Shown piece after piece: positions 34,588 to 46,805 of a stretch of 64,000 nucleotides of DNA. How positions within the stretch are numbered: the first letter of the stretch is position 1; the number at the start of each line of letters is the position of its first letter. The notes beneath the pieces are model-generated. The model did no database searches and was not told where the DNA came from. It saw only the letters and a list, made by a program, of their open reading frames with translations. The stretch spans positions 96,364,316 to 96,428,315 of the forward strand of contig CM047810.1 of assembly GCA_026214975.1 (NCBI GenBank). The letters are read 5' to 3'. This DNA comes from Gentiana macrophylla. Lineage: Eukaryota; Streptophyta; Magnoliopsida; Gentianales; Gentianaceae. The translations under genes and the position numbers were made by a program.

Positions 34588-35639
34588 ATTTTGTGTTGTT
34601 TACGCTCTCCTCTATTGAAGTTTAGTTTCTCGTTTCTTGAGTTTTTTCTCCTTGCCGGAATTAAGCTCTCCTCAATTGGCTAAATGGAGACATTGTATTT
34701 ACCTACTATTTTAATTTCCGCCAATAAAATTTCAATCATGTTTGTAAATAAAATAAAAAAGATCACAACAACTATTGACCGGATTTCAAGTATCACCTCT
34801 GTTTATTTTGACTTTTTGTTAAGTGTATAAAATTGTAGTAAATGATTTAAATTTTAATAATTGATGTAAAATTCTACACAAACCGTAATCTTTCTCTCCC
34901 GTTCCACAGACGTTAATTCTCCGAAACTTCACCATCTTTAACATGCTACCAGAAGGAAAGGGACATCGGGAAATGAAAGTGCGAACAATTTTTTCTTCTA
35001 CCGTTGGAACAAGGCAAACATTTAGCGATTGTGAGCAGTTTCGGGCGATTGACAATGGTTGAACACGAAGTTGTAAAAGAAATCACAAACTTCAATCAAG
35101 ACAGGAAGAAAGAGACGAGATGAATCGATGCGACTACGGTTAGTTGCACTTAAAGGTTGAAGACTTGAAGGTGTTCCTAGGCCAATTAGTATTTGATGAT
35201 TCAAGATCAATTGAAAATTAGATAAATAAACCGACCTTTGTTTTTAGATTGTATGAAATAGTTTTTTCGAACTGAAATTAAGTCGAAATAATCGACCACA
35301 TCATGATATATGTTGGTTAGAATAATACGTGATGTGTAAAAAGATGCTCACCAAATAATTTTGACCTAATTATACAAAGACTATCACAAACCAGGAAAAA
35401 ACCAGAGTCAAATAAATTTCATGTTTTTAAAGTAATAATTTGTCTTTAAATCTGTTTTTTTTTTGCCTTTCTAAACCAGGGTCAAAGTAAACTGACCCAT
35501 GAAAACGTCATTCAGAAGGGGAGGGGATTGGGGGAATTACCCTTAAAAAAGGGGGGAATTATAAAATAAAATAAAATAAAATAAAAGGAGAGGGGGGGGG
35601 GGGGAAGCTAGGTAGGAGTGGTTGCATAATACAACGATC
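34588..35639. other. upstream region of the pectate lyase gene
   Basis: AT-rich, no protein motif seen. It ends with an A-rich ATAAAATAAAA repeat and a 13-G run (35592-35604) shortly before the gene's TATA box. The proximal promoter should lie in its last few hundred bases. Confidence 0.45.
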
Positions 35640-35643
35640 CATC

Positions 35644-35650
35644 TATAAAA
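35644..35650 (+). promoter_or_regulatory. likely TATA box of the pectate lyase gene
   Basis: TATAAAA lies 190 bp upstream of the chosen ATG. It is followed by a CT-rich leader typical of plant 5' UTRs. The start site is inferred, not shown. Confidence 0.5.
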
Positions 35651-35839
35651 TGCTAGGCTTTTACGTCCGAGCAAAAGTACTCTGCTCTGCCTCTGGTTTG
35701 CCTCCTTCATTTTCTTCCTCTACCCTCTCCCATTTTGTCCCTTTTCCTCTTACAATTTCTGAGCTTTCTTTTTTAAAGACAATACAGACATTAGGAATTC
35801 CAAGAAGAAGAAAAAAAGAGGATTTGAAAATCAATTGCA

Positions 35840-37750
35840 ATGGAGTCGTCGTCGTCATCATCTTCGAAGAAATGGCTTGTAGCAGCTTGTTCGTTAATGC
35901 TGCTAATGATTGTTGGTTGTCTTTGCTTCTTTGCTGATTTTCAGACACACAGTCTAGTTTCTCGCCCAAGGTTCTAGTTTTTTCACTTTTTTTTTGTTCT
36001 TTTCATTTTGCTCTGTGTTCTTCTTCTTCTTCTTATTAGGTCAATTTTTGCTTGTTTTGTTTTGTTTGTTCTCCAAATTCACCTGCATTTTCTCTTTAAG
36101 AAATTTCTCTAGTTTCAGTTTTACACAATTTTAAAATCTGCGGCGGGGGTTTGATTTCTGATCTGATTCCTCCCCCTGCTTGTTTTAAATTCACTTGCAA
36201 TTTCCTCAATTATAGAAATTCCCAAATTTACTTGACGCAGAATATATTCTGATCTATCTGCGTGATTGTAGCTCGAATCTAACTTTTTTGCCCCCGAAAT
36301 TCAACTACATTTCTGGCTTTTAACTTACTACTTTTTTTTCCCTCTGCTTTATAGCAAAATTGTCTACTCACAGTACCGTTTTCTGCTGTTTTTTATTCAC
36401 AGTAATGAGGAAGAACAGCAGCTGCAGAGCTCTGGCAACGCGACAATGGCGGCCAGGTTAGTGTTACGAAAACCTGCCGAGTCGACTCACTAGTGTAATT
36501 TTACTGGATCCGAGTTTCTTCGAATCTCAGCCGTCTAATTTCCTGCAATGTAGGGTAATGGTTCAATCCGCGTCGTTAAATTTTCAGATCTCAAAACCGT
36601 TTAGTCCGTTAGAAAGACCTTTGGATTCCTCTGTTTTCTTTCTCTTTCTTTTCGGCAATATCCACAATTGTTTCCTAACCGCTTTAGGATCTACTGAAAT
36701 ACCTTTATTAACCCTGAATTTTATTTTATTTTTAATTTTATTTTTGCTACAATTACTACTAGTTTGTTATATAAACAGACATTGTCGGTAGTGCGAAATC
36801 AATTTCTTGTCGGTTCATGCAATAACACTGACACGGGGGTATAGGTATGGGTGGGGTGAATTTTTCTGAAATAATTTGATGTTTATATTCCATTATTATA
36901 AATGACTATTAATAAATATGATGTTTATATTGTAATTAGTGTTTATTCCAATAAGATATTGAATAATAAATCATGATAATAATATGTGGGGGAAAATCTG
37001 ATAATAATTGCATAACAAACCAACAAAAACAGTTTATAATAACAGTCATAGTGTGTACTTTTTTTTTTGTGTGTATTTATTTCTCTGACGTTGTATGTCA
37101 CTTTTATTAATAAAGTGTAAATTAACAATGTCGGTTGCTAAACCTATGACGATTTTTCCAAAAATCGGCCCCTCCCTTCTACTGTTTTTCTGTTTAATGA
37201 AAACAGCAAGACTTGTGCTTTTTCGGGTCTATTATTAATTTACTCTAGTAGGTTAATTTACTAAAGTACCCTTTGATTTGCTTAAGGTTGCAAGCGAATG
37301 AGACTGCTTTGAATGCCGTGGATGATCCGGATCAAATTGCATCGATGGTTGCTATGTCAGTCTCCTTCTGTTCTTCTTCTTCTTCTTTTTTTTTTTTTTT
37401 TTTTTTTTTTTTTATTATTATTATTAATATACTTTTGTTTTATACTCCATTTTTATAGATAAATAATATACTCCATCACTGTTTTTTTTTTTTTTGAAAA
37501 TACTCCATCATTATATATATGTGTGTCATTTTTTTTTTTTTTTTTTTGTTTTTCGAAACAAAATTACCTCATTTAGAGGACTATAATCATACCGATAAGA
37601 CTCGAACCAATAGCATCTTGGTCATGGACCTTAGCTTTTAACCATTTCGGTAAGCATCATTGGTCATTCAGAGGACTATAGCCACACATCTTGAACCAAT
37701 AACATCTTGGTCACAGGTCTCAGCTTTTAACCATTTCGGTAAGCATTATT

Positions 37751-37799
<49 letters not shown>

Positions 37800-40671
37800 G
37801 TGTCATTTATGAGACTAGATTGTAGGAAGTCTGCATCTTTGCATTGGTTGCACAGTTATGGAATTAATGCATTAGTGAAATAAGCCCAAAAGCCACATGC
37901 TATTATCTGATGCATTCTTGGCCTTTTTTTCATTGTCCCTACCTTGTTCCCACAGTCCATGCACGTGGTGGCCCTGATCCGTGTTTATCGCACTCTAATT
38001 CCCACAGTTTGTGTTCTGCTTTTTAATTAATTTTATTTCTAGTTGAAATGAACTATTATTTAAATAATATACCCATAATGCTGACAATTGTATCATAAAA
38101 TTTATTCTAAATAAAATAATAGACAATTGTATCATAAAATTTAAGAATTGTATGAATAATACTATTTGTCTTGATACTTATAAAACACCTGGACTGAATA
38201 ATGCTGACAAATGAATTGGAATTGGAATTGTGCATTTGTCCAAGAAGGGTGTATATCCTCCTCTATTGTTGGATCTTTTTTTTGTTTTTTTTGTTTGTTT
38301 AATGACACTTCTTAAATACTACTTACCTTCTTTGACTGTTGTCTTATACCTGTAAAAAAAATAAAAAAATATGCATGTGCATGCAAGAAAAGCAGAGAGA
38401 GAGAGAGATGGGGGGGGGGATTAGTAATCAAAATAGAGGCATGCCCTTTTTTATTTTTATTTTTATTTTAGAATATCTTTGAAATAAAATAAGGGTATTT
38501 CATTAGGATATAATTTTAATGGATGTAGTCTTCTGGATTTTATATTCTGTCTTCTTCACGTGATAACTTTATCCATGTGCAACCAATTTAAGGACAGAAG
38601 TCCATCCAAAACACTATTGTCCTGTCAAGATTAAATATAAACTAGTGTATTGGGATTCAAATACCCAATCATATGATATTTATACGTATTTTTGAAGGGC
38701 TCTTTATTTGCACCACCGATTCTACGGACATATCAAAATGCTTTTACACCACGTTAAAACTGATTTTGAAAAACTTCATTCTTGACTTAAATATCGACTT
38801 TCTAAAGGTTGATTCTGTGTTTTTTTGTGTGTTGTACCGGTAGTTGTGGACCCCTTTTTTTGTAATATATTGTAAACTCTTGTCCTAGTATCATTTGAAC
38901 ATAAAAATAGTAAACTGTTATCAATTTTACAGGAGTAGCTGTACTAAACAGGTTAACTGCTTGGTATTGTCTTTACATAGAGATTCTTCTGGCTTTTATC
39001 ATTGGTGGGGTTTTGTTTTGAAATAATGTAAAACAAACTGTTTTTAACAAAAATGGCAGGCTTTAGATTATAGCTCCACCGACACTAATGTGTTGCAACT
39101 GCTTTTTTTTTTTCTTTTTCTCTTGTTTCTTGGAACTGTAAGTAAATATTTTTTCCACATGACTAATAAAGAAGAGGAAAATATAATGTAGCTTGACAAA
39201 AAAGTGCTAAAGTAAGTAAACATCACCAGGTTTAAAGTTGTTTGAGCGTTTACTTATGTTTTTCTAAAACAACAAACAGGACTATCAGAAACAGCACAGA
39301 AAGGAGGAAACTGGGATATTTCTCTTGTGGAACTGGTAATCCAATTGATGACTGTTGGCGTTGTGATCCTAATTGGCAGAAGAACAGGAAGCGTCTGGCT
39401 GACTGTGGGATTGGTTTTGGACGTAACGCTATTGGAGGCCGTGATGGAAGATACTACGTAGTGACTGATCCTAGTGACAATGACCCTGTTACCCCCCGCC
39501 CTGGTACTATACGTCATGCTGTCATTCAAGACGAGCCCCTCTGGATCGTTTTCAAGCGCGATATGGTCATTGTCTTGAAGCAAGAATTGATAATGAACAG
39601 CTTTAAAACGCTTGATGGGCGCGGTGTCAATGTCCATATTGCTAATGGAGCATGCCTCACAATCCAATTTGTTACCAACATTATTATCCATGGATTGCAC
39701 ATCCATGACTGCAAGCCTACTGGTAATGCCATGGTTAGAAGCTCTCCATCACATTATGGTTGGAGGACAATGGCTGATGGTGATGGGGTTTCCATTTTTG
39801 GTTCTAGCCATATTTGGGTTGATCATAATTCACTCTCTAATTGTGCTGATGGTCTTGTGGATGCTGTCATGGGTTCAACTTCTATTACCATTTCCAACAA
39901 TTATTTCACCCACCACAATGAGGTGTGTGAGAATCCTTTTTAGTTTAAGCTTTCCATTTGGTCCCCAGTGCTAATCTTGATACTCTGCTTTTGAGAGAAC
40001 AGGTGATGCTGTTGGGTCATAGTGATTCATATGTAAGAGACAAGCTAATGCAAGTGACAATTGCATTCAACCACTTTGGGGAGGGCCTCATCCAGAGAAT
40101 GCCAAGGTAATGCGTTCGTCCAGGCGTCCACCATCCATTTAAACGTAATTAGCTTGTTCTTGTTCGTATCAATTCAGAAAGCGATGACAGTGTATAAATG
40201 ATCTGATTTACAGGTGTAGGCATGGTTACTTCCATGTGGTGAACAATGACTATACTCACTGGGAGATGTATGCGATTGGTGGAAGTGCTGAACCCACAAT
40301 CAACAGCCAGGGGAATCGGTATCTCGCCCCTTTAAACCCTTTACGCAAAAAGAGGTAGGCCAGTAGTTATTATTAGTTACCATAATCATTAATGACTTTG
40401 TCCTATCCTATGAAGTTCTGATTTTTGGGGGACTGGTTAATTTGGACAGGTTACTAAGAGGGTTGAAACATCTGAATACCAATGGAGGGGTTGGAACTGG
40501 AGGTCAGAAGGTGACCTAATGCTTAATGGAGCCTACTTCACACCATCTGGTGCTGGAGCCTCAGCTAGCTACGCTAGAGCCTCGAGTTTAGGTGCCAAGC
40601 CCTCTTCCATGATTGCCTCTATCACTTCTGGTGCTGGTGTACTCGGCTGTCGCCGTGGCCATTCTTGCTAG
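35840..40671 (+). CDS. pectate lyase (polysaccharide lyase family 1), seven coding exons
   Basis: Secreted enzyme that cleaves de-esterified pectate by beta-elimination in the cell wall, using Ca2+. Exons: 35840-35970, 36403-36456, 37287-37355, 39280-39922, 40003-40106, 40214-40354, 40450-40671, all with GT-AG introns and matching phases except the last junction. The start is the first ATG after the leader. A hydrophobic N-terminus ([20 protein letters not shown], residues 12-31) fits a signal peptide or anchor. Family motifs: [20 protein letters not shown] (from 91), [10 protein letters not shown] (250-259), [16 protein letters not shown] (264-279), VMLLGHSD (300-307), and [11 protein letters not shown] (331-341), which includes the catalytic arginine. 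Read in the conserved frame it has 453 residues and ends CRRGHSC, normal for plant family members. Exon 6 ends with a net 2-nt gain (TTACGCAAAAAGAG) that shifts exon 7 and would stop after about 403 residues, losing the NWRSEGD...SGAG tail. Confidence 0.9.
37386..37413. repeat. poly-T run, intron 3
   Basis: 28 consecutive T just after the exon 3 donor site. Other T-runs lie at about 37484-37495 and 37530-37547. These are error-prone positions. Confidence 0.9.
37528..37752 (-). mobile_element. dimeric tRNA-derived SINE in intron 3
   Basis: On the minus strand two tRNA-like heads lie in tandem with a 95-bp period (GAGGACTATA on the plus strand at 37576 and 37671). The tail-side head has a B box (GGTTCGAGTC; GGTTCAAGAT in the other) and both carry an A-box-like GCTTACCGAAATGG. 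After the tail-side head comes an A-rich tail (plus-strand T-run at 37530-37547). This is a head-to-tail dimer followed by a poly-A tail. TSDs were not identified. Confidence 0.6.
37753..37796. repeat. (TA)n microsatellite, intron 3
   Basis: About 44 bp of uninterrupted TA repeat abutting the SINE head. Confidence 0.95.
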
Positions 40672-41270
40672 CCACATATATATACAGACAGAGTCTCTCA
40701 CATGCACAAAAGATGAAAGAATCCCCTTCATTTTTCTTTTTAGTCCTTTATATAGTAGTTTTCTAATCACTATATTGATTACCCTCTCCATTTTTTTTTT
40801 CTTTCCAATTGACAAGTGTACCTTTTTTTGGCACATTGTCATTCCCATTCTATATATCATATCCATTCATCACACAAAACAAACACACGTCATTGTTCTG
40901 CCATTGTTGTGCTGTGCAACCTCGGCCGTTCTAGGAGCAGGTGCAGAAGCGTTGTCGTCATGCACTCCTATATATCTCCCTATTTGAGTTCTGTTCCATT
41001 GTTCTAGCTAGCATTTCTACATCTACTTATTATACCCTATCCTGGGCTAATGCCTAAATATGTATTGGTTTCTAGGAACAGAATGATTTTAAGTCTTTCC
41101 TTTCCTTTTGGTTCAAGTTTTCTCATTTGTGTGTTGTTTGTTTGTGAGTTTTCATCATACATAGTGTGAAAATCACTCCTTGAGTGATGGAAGAAAAAGA
41201 AAAAAGCATTAATATCTTTCTTGTAATTGATGATTGAAAAGCAAAACAAGATTTTTATTTTATTTTATTA
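40672..41270 (+). other. 3' UTR and downstream region of the pectate lyase gene
   Basis: Begins after the TAG at 40669-40671. T-rich, with no exact AATAAA seen before about 41250, so the polyadenylation site is uncertain. Confidence 0.45.
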
Positions 41271-41711
41271 CTACTCTTTTTTACTTTTTTAAGGCTGTCT
41301 TTGTCAAATGATCTTTGTGATTTTGTTGCTTGTGATTCGCAGTAACTTTATATATACGCTAATTTATTTTTCTCCGTTCTTATTCAACTGTCGTAATTGT
41401 TAAAAACACACATATATATTAATGAGAATATTTAATGTTTTGATTAACATCAAATGACAATAACACCTTTTGAATTTAATACAATTTAACATCAAAATGA
41501 CAATAACACCATTTAATAGATATAGAAAATTAGAATAAATAATTTATTGAAAATGTAATTACAACAAATATAAAATAAAAAAAAAATTTACTTATTTTTT
41601 CTTTTTTAGGGTAAAGAAATTTTACTTTTCATAACTAGACAATCAAATAGGAAAGGAGGGAGACAATTAAATAGGAAAGGAGGGAGTAGTACTCGATGTA
41701 CTCTTTTTTTT

Positions 41712-41880
41712 TTTGGAAAATGCTATGTCCACTACACAAATGTGTAGTGGATGATGTAGTGGATGATCACGTCAGCGGATTGTAGAAAATATTTTTTTAT
41801 GTGGTCCGACTAAATGCACAGTGTGGATGATGTTTTGGATGATGTAGTGGAGGTAAATGTAGTGTATGTGACTACCGCTT
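41712..41880. repeat. short repeat-rich segment, MITE-like
   Basis: Contains the palindrome TCCACTACACAAATGTGTAGTGGA and several GGATGATGTAGTG copies, bounded by T-rich runs on both sides. It resembles a small hairpin element, but the outer ends match each other poorly. Confidence 0.35.
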
Positions 41881-42106
41881 TTTTTTTTTTTTCCTCCCTT
41901 TGTTCTTGGCAAATAGTTGTAATTATTGCTGCATGTGCAGATGGTGCTTATGGTAACACCGACACTAATGATGAACGGTAATTATTACTTTTGTCACGTA
42001 ATAAATTGATGCAATCTATGTTGTACATACACGGATACGGACACGTAATATAGTATGATACGATCTGATTAATTAAATTTAAGGACACTTACGTCGCCCG
42101 ACTTCG

Positions 42107-42107
<1 letters not shown>

Positions 42108-42160
<53 letters not shown>
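42108..42160. repeat. (TA)n microsatellite
   Basis: About 53 bp of uninterrupted AT dinucleotides. Confidence 0.95.
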
Positions 42161-42163
<3 letters not shown>

Positions 42164-44189
42164 ATATAATATTCAATTTATCAAAAAAATCGTAAACATC
42201 TGAAAAAAAGCTAGACATAAAATAAGATAGATATTACATAAAACTCTATGAATATCTGAATATATATTCGACATTTATACGGTCTTAAAGAAATTGTGAT
42301 TGACCTTCAAAATATTACAAATTGTAAAAATGATTGTTTATCAACAAAAACATATAAAACTTTGTACATGATATATATTTATTTAATTATTATAAAATGA
42401 AAATCGAATATTTTAAATTTCCCATTGAAGAAAACTTAAACAAAGGAAAAAAATTAAAAATTGGGTTCAGGAGTGTTGGTGCCGTTATTTTGAAATTATC
42501 GATAGTATGTATTTGATATTTAAATATTAAATAATATTAATTTAATCACCGACACGCTGTCGGACATATCGTTCGAAATGCGTGTACATGATCGTATACG
42601 ACGCACTAAAACTGTGATTGAAATATCGATGACATCATCATGGGATGTAATTCATTCATCTTTCAACAATACTCTTTCACAGAATTCTGAATTGTTTGTT
42701 TTTTTTTTTTTTTTCGGAGGAGTGGAGTGAATTGTTTTCTCTAATAAGATCCAAATCACCAGAATTGCTACTTTTCTTTCCCAATTCCACAGTATAATGT
42801 GATTATTTTCTATTAGCGGTAGTAGTATAAGGTTGACCCAATTGATTAGAAGATAAAATAAAGCAAAAAGAATGCTACAACCACAACTAATTAACCACAT
42901 TAAACATTTGAATCAACCTAAATAAATTTTAAAACTCATGTAAGTCTGACATAATATCAGAGTAATAAAGAGGCACGAGAGAAAAACAAAAAGCATGCAG
43001 AGACTCGGAGGACAGACTCTCATGGTCTTCCACAAAAACGCAACACAACAGAATATCACTGTTGTCAAGACTAAATCATAAATAACTGACACAACCAATG
43101 AAATCCATAACAGCCAACATGACTAAAGAAAGAACCACTACAGCTATTTGACATACATGCCTTATTCGAAGGAAACAGACTAAAAGAACTAGTTGAACGT
43201 AGTTAAACTCCATCAACTCCTCCTAAATTTGCTCACCAAGTTCACCATCATACTCTTCATGTATCGGCATATCTTTTTATCTCAAAAGAAATGAGTGAGC
43301 ATTAGCTAGATGCCCAATAAGAAGTAGAAGATCAAAATGAGGGATTAATGTTTATCAAATTCAGGAAGATATGAAATAAATCTAATTCACTCAGTTTACA
43401 AAACAATTTAAGAGTATAAGGCATATAATAAATCTACTTTAAAGGATACTTGCTAATCAATGCATAAAAACATGTCCAACTAACTACATTGATAACCACT
43501 AATTATCTTGCACGTGTTTGTTTAGTTTCATTACCCTAGTGACACGGGCCAGATTGATCACCTTACACGTGGCACTCATCCGGATGGACTATGAGCATAA
43601 GTCCATCTCTAAGTACGATCCGAGATGATCTCTCATTGTCATTAGCCCTTATTTTTTGTGTAAGTATTTAGAGCACGACGACGATGCCCATGACGACCTG
43701 GCTCTAGTTCGGCATTAAGGATCCTCCAACAGGCATCACACAGGTCGTCCTCTGCCACATGAAATATCTTACTATCCAACCATTGGGTATCATCTTACCA
43801 TCACGCTTACAGACTCTTCATTCATGCCATCACCACCGGCTGGACCATCAACTCCACCCAGATACACTATACAAAAGGATTATCCCCCTCTCAAGCATGG
43901 TATGTTATTCGACATGTAGTCATTATACTAAATCACTTTCTTGAAATTCACATCACTATCAAATCATTAACTTGAGAATTGTGAGGGTTTTCAGAGATAG
44001 AACTCTACGACCCCTAGTGGCTTGTTCATTTTACAGGCACCTTCTCAGTTGTCAATTAGTGTTTGCTAGTCCATTTTCTTTGTTTTGAAAGGTCTTGAAA
44101 TTGCAATTCTTATTTATGGAAATAAATATCTATAGTAATAGATTTTAACAATCGTTTTGTTATCACATTTCACCTACAGAGATAAGATG

Positions 44190-44942
44190 CTAGAATTGGC
44201 ATGGATAAGATCAAGAGAGGGATATTGCTAGGTTATGTTGGTATCTATCTATGCTAGGACATTAATCCTAAGATGAATGTGAAAGATAGCACTTATGGAA
44301 GGACTCAACATGATGCATCGTAGGTGTTATGTTGTGTATTAGACTAGATGTTCATATTCTCTGAGTAGTCTTGAGCAAATATGAGAAAGATTCTGGTAGA
44401 ATTTGAGAATGCCCTTAAATTGTTAATGATGTGATCTTAGTTTATTGAAACTTAGAAGTGGATATATGTAGATATACATATGCAAACCTTGAGTGTTATA
44501 AAAACAACGAGAATTGAGATTAGGGTTTGCGATCACTTTAGTTATTGTTGTAGTGAGCTGGAAAGTTCTCAGCAGGAAATAAATATAGATTCTACATCTG
44601 AGCCTAAACACACTGCAACCCTAAGGGTGCAACAAAAGCAATGCGTGGTTTAGGGAGGTTAATAATTGAACCTAGTGTGGCTCTTCCACATAGCTATAAG
44701 TTGATATAGTAGTGGATTCATTGCTTACATAAAGAACCAAGGTCTCATCAAGGATCTATGTATGTTTCTTGTGGCATCACCATTTCATCAGATTATTTGG
44801 AGGTATGGTATAAATATAAACCGAGTCCTCGCAAATGTTGATATGTTAGCACTGAAGGTTGGTTCTGAGTAATGCGTACGGCTCTTGTGCTTCAACTAGG
44901 TCTTGTGTGTACGAGTGATTGGATTTTGGTCAAGTAGGAGAT
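44190..44942 (+). mobile_element. 3' internal end of a second Copia-like element (family of 1-727)
   Basis: Diverged copy of 1-727 in the same orientation, including the block around CTTCAACTAGGTCTTGTGTG and a PPT-like AAGTAGGAGA before the LTR. No coding frame is present. The left boundary is approximate. Confidence 0.7.
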
Positions 44943-45872
44943 TGATAGAGGAGTACCTTGAACCCAATCGGGCAAGATCGGATCCGACCGGGTCACATCA
45001 TTATTATTACAATAAATGACATTATGTTATTATATATTTGTTTAATTGTTAAACTGATTTAATATTTTATATAATATCGTCCTTATAATTAAATTGTGAT
45101 GTAGAAATTATGATGATAATTATGATTGATGAGATCCCAATCACACTAAAAGGCTTAGTTATTAAATATGTCTAGTCGTATGTATTAATAATAAGGTATT
45201 ATTAATACGGTTAGAATAACACATATTGTATGTCTTTATCTTGTGAAGATAATGATAAATCTCGTCTATCAATGTGTGTTGACACTTGGACAAGAATGTG
45301 GACGTGTATTATTGAATATGTAATTTAGATGTCCTATTTACTCTATAAGTGTAACATATTTGCGGTAGTTGTGTAATTATCATTAGATTGGGTTCGATAT
45401 AACATCACGGTGTGGATGGTCATGTGTTGACACCATTGAGATTTCATCATGCATGAAGGGCGCGATCATGCGGTAGTGATTGGATAAAAGACCAAGCATG
45501 CATAAGATTTATGGCATTCGTCTAAATCCGCAATCCGTAAGTATTGCTTTGAGAGGATATAGTATTCAGATTATAAGATACAATTTTTAATGTATTGACA
45601 CCTAGTAATGAATATATGAATATTACGTGTATACAGAAGGTACTCAGTACATAGGCTTAGTGGTTAACTAGGCTATACCTTGGCATGAAGACTAGGGTTC
45701 GAGCCCCATTAAGGGGCATAATTAGAGTGTGTTTAACATTTCGTATCCACAAAAAAATATTATTGTTATACTGAATGAATCTAGTTACATGGTAATCGAT
45801 TCACTAAAAAAGTTGTAGTCAATAACATATGACTTTATTTGGATAACCCAGCCATGATACTTTGATAGATGT
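44943..45872 (+). repeat. partial 3' LTR of the Copia-like family, interrupted
   Basis: Aligns with about the first half of 728-2659 (shared CCCAATCGGG, GATCGGATCCGACCGGGTC). It carries a SINE at about 45640-45757 and is cut at 45873 by the Tat-type element. Its second half is not in the window. Confidence 0.7.
45640..45757 (+). mobile_element. tRNA-derived SINE inside the LTR
   Basis: Has both pol III boxes at normal spacing: A box TAGGCTTAGTGGTTAAC (45652-45668) and B box GGGTTCGAGCCCC (45695-45707). It ends in a short A tail (45751-45757). The other family LTRs lack this segment. The flanks TATTACGTGTATAC and TATTATTGTTATAC may be a decayed TSD (10 of 14 match). Confidence 0.75.
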
Positions 45873-46478
45873 TGATATCGTCGGAAATATTAGGTTTGCC
45901 GAATCGTAATATGAATTGGATATGTGGTGATTATGGGTGATTTTTCGGGTGAGAAGTGGCGGATTATATGAACCACGGTGGTCGGACTTATGCTTATGAA
46001 CGAGAAAGCGAGTGAGTCGACAAATTGACAGAGTAGCTCTGCATATATTTATTTTTTGGATCCTTTTCTATTACATAGTGTCCCCACATATATAGGCAAA
46101 TGCTAAGGCGGTTTAGCCAAGCATGACAAGACATTAAAAGCATATAATTAAGAGTAATTATACATAATTCGGAAAGACAGCTGTCATGGAATGATGGAGG
46201 AGTGCGGACATAACGTGCGGACTCGTATCTTTGTGCGGACTCATATCTTCCTTTACCTTGTTGACATCAGCTTAGAGCTTAGCTGGCCTAATAATATGGG
46301 TAACATCCACTATGTCCGAGGTGTTGGAGTATGGATGATCGTCGGCGTCTGAAGCCGACATTCCCCTTAGTCCGGCTTACTGATGCGGACTTACAGGATG
46401 GAGTCCCAAGATCTGTTATTGGACCTAGATTCATGCCCAATTTAGATGCACGGGTTATAATCCGGATCGGGGATATCA
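45873..46478 (-). repeat. 3' LTR of the second Tat-type element (606 bp)
   Basis: Ends TGATATC ... GATATCA are a 7-bp inverted repeat. Similar along its length to the solo LTR 2967-3592. Confidence 0.75.
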
Positions 46479-46727
46479 ATGGCCCCCTACTTTATTCCTT
46501 GCATATACGTCAAGGCGCAGAGTAAAGCTGTGGACGCAGTGGAATACCAAACCCTATTGTTGTCGTTTGTGACAGAGAGATTCTGATATAAGCTAGCGGG
46601 CTTGAATCAGTGTTGATATCGTGTGGCGAATTACTGAGGCTTGCTGTGCATTGTTGAGGACATGCCTAGATGCCGATTTTTAGGATTATCGGATTTACAT
46701 ACCGTGCTATGAAGCGGACGGGTTTAT

Positions 46728-46805
46728 GAGGCCATAAGCCATTTCATGAGAGAGAGGCCGTGAGCCGTTACATGAAGAGAAGGCCGTTAGCCGTTTGCCC
46801 GTTTT
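46728..46805. repeat. three diverged units of about 27 bp
   Basis: Units start GAGGCCATAAGCC, GAGGCCGTGAGCC and AAGGCCGTTAGCC. They lie between the LTR PPT and the extra ORF. Confidence 0.7.

Larger units (their letters stand above)
41271..44189. other. intergenic region, no gene seen
   Basis: About 2.9 kb of AT-rich DNA with scattered homopolymers. At 43540-44030 composition changes and a TATACAAAAGG segment (about 43867) resembles the promoter part of the Tat-type LTRs, so a decayed LTR is possible, but no ends or second copy were found. Confidence 0.4.

Noticed and set aside
39254..39706. 150-codon open frame antisense to pectate lyase exon 4
   Set aside because: It is the complement of a strongly conserved coding exon, a common by-product of codon bias, and has no motif.
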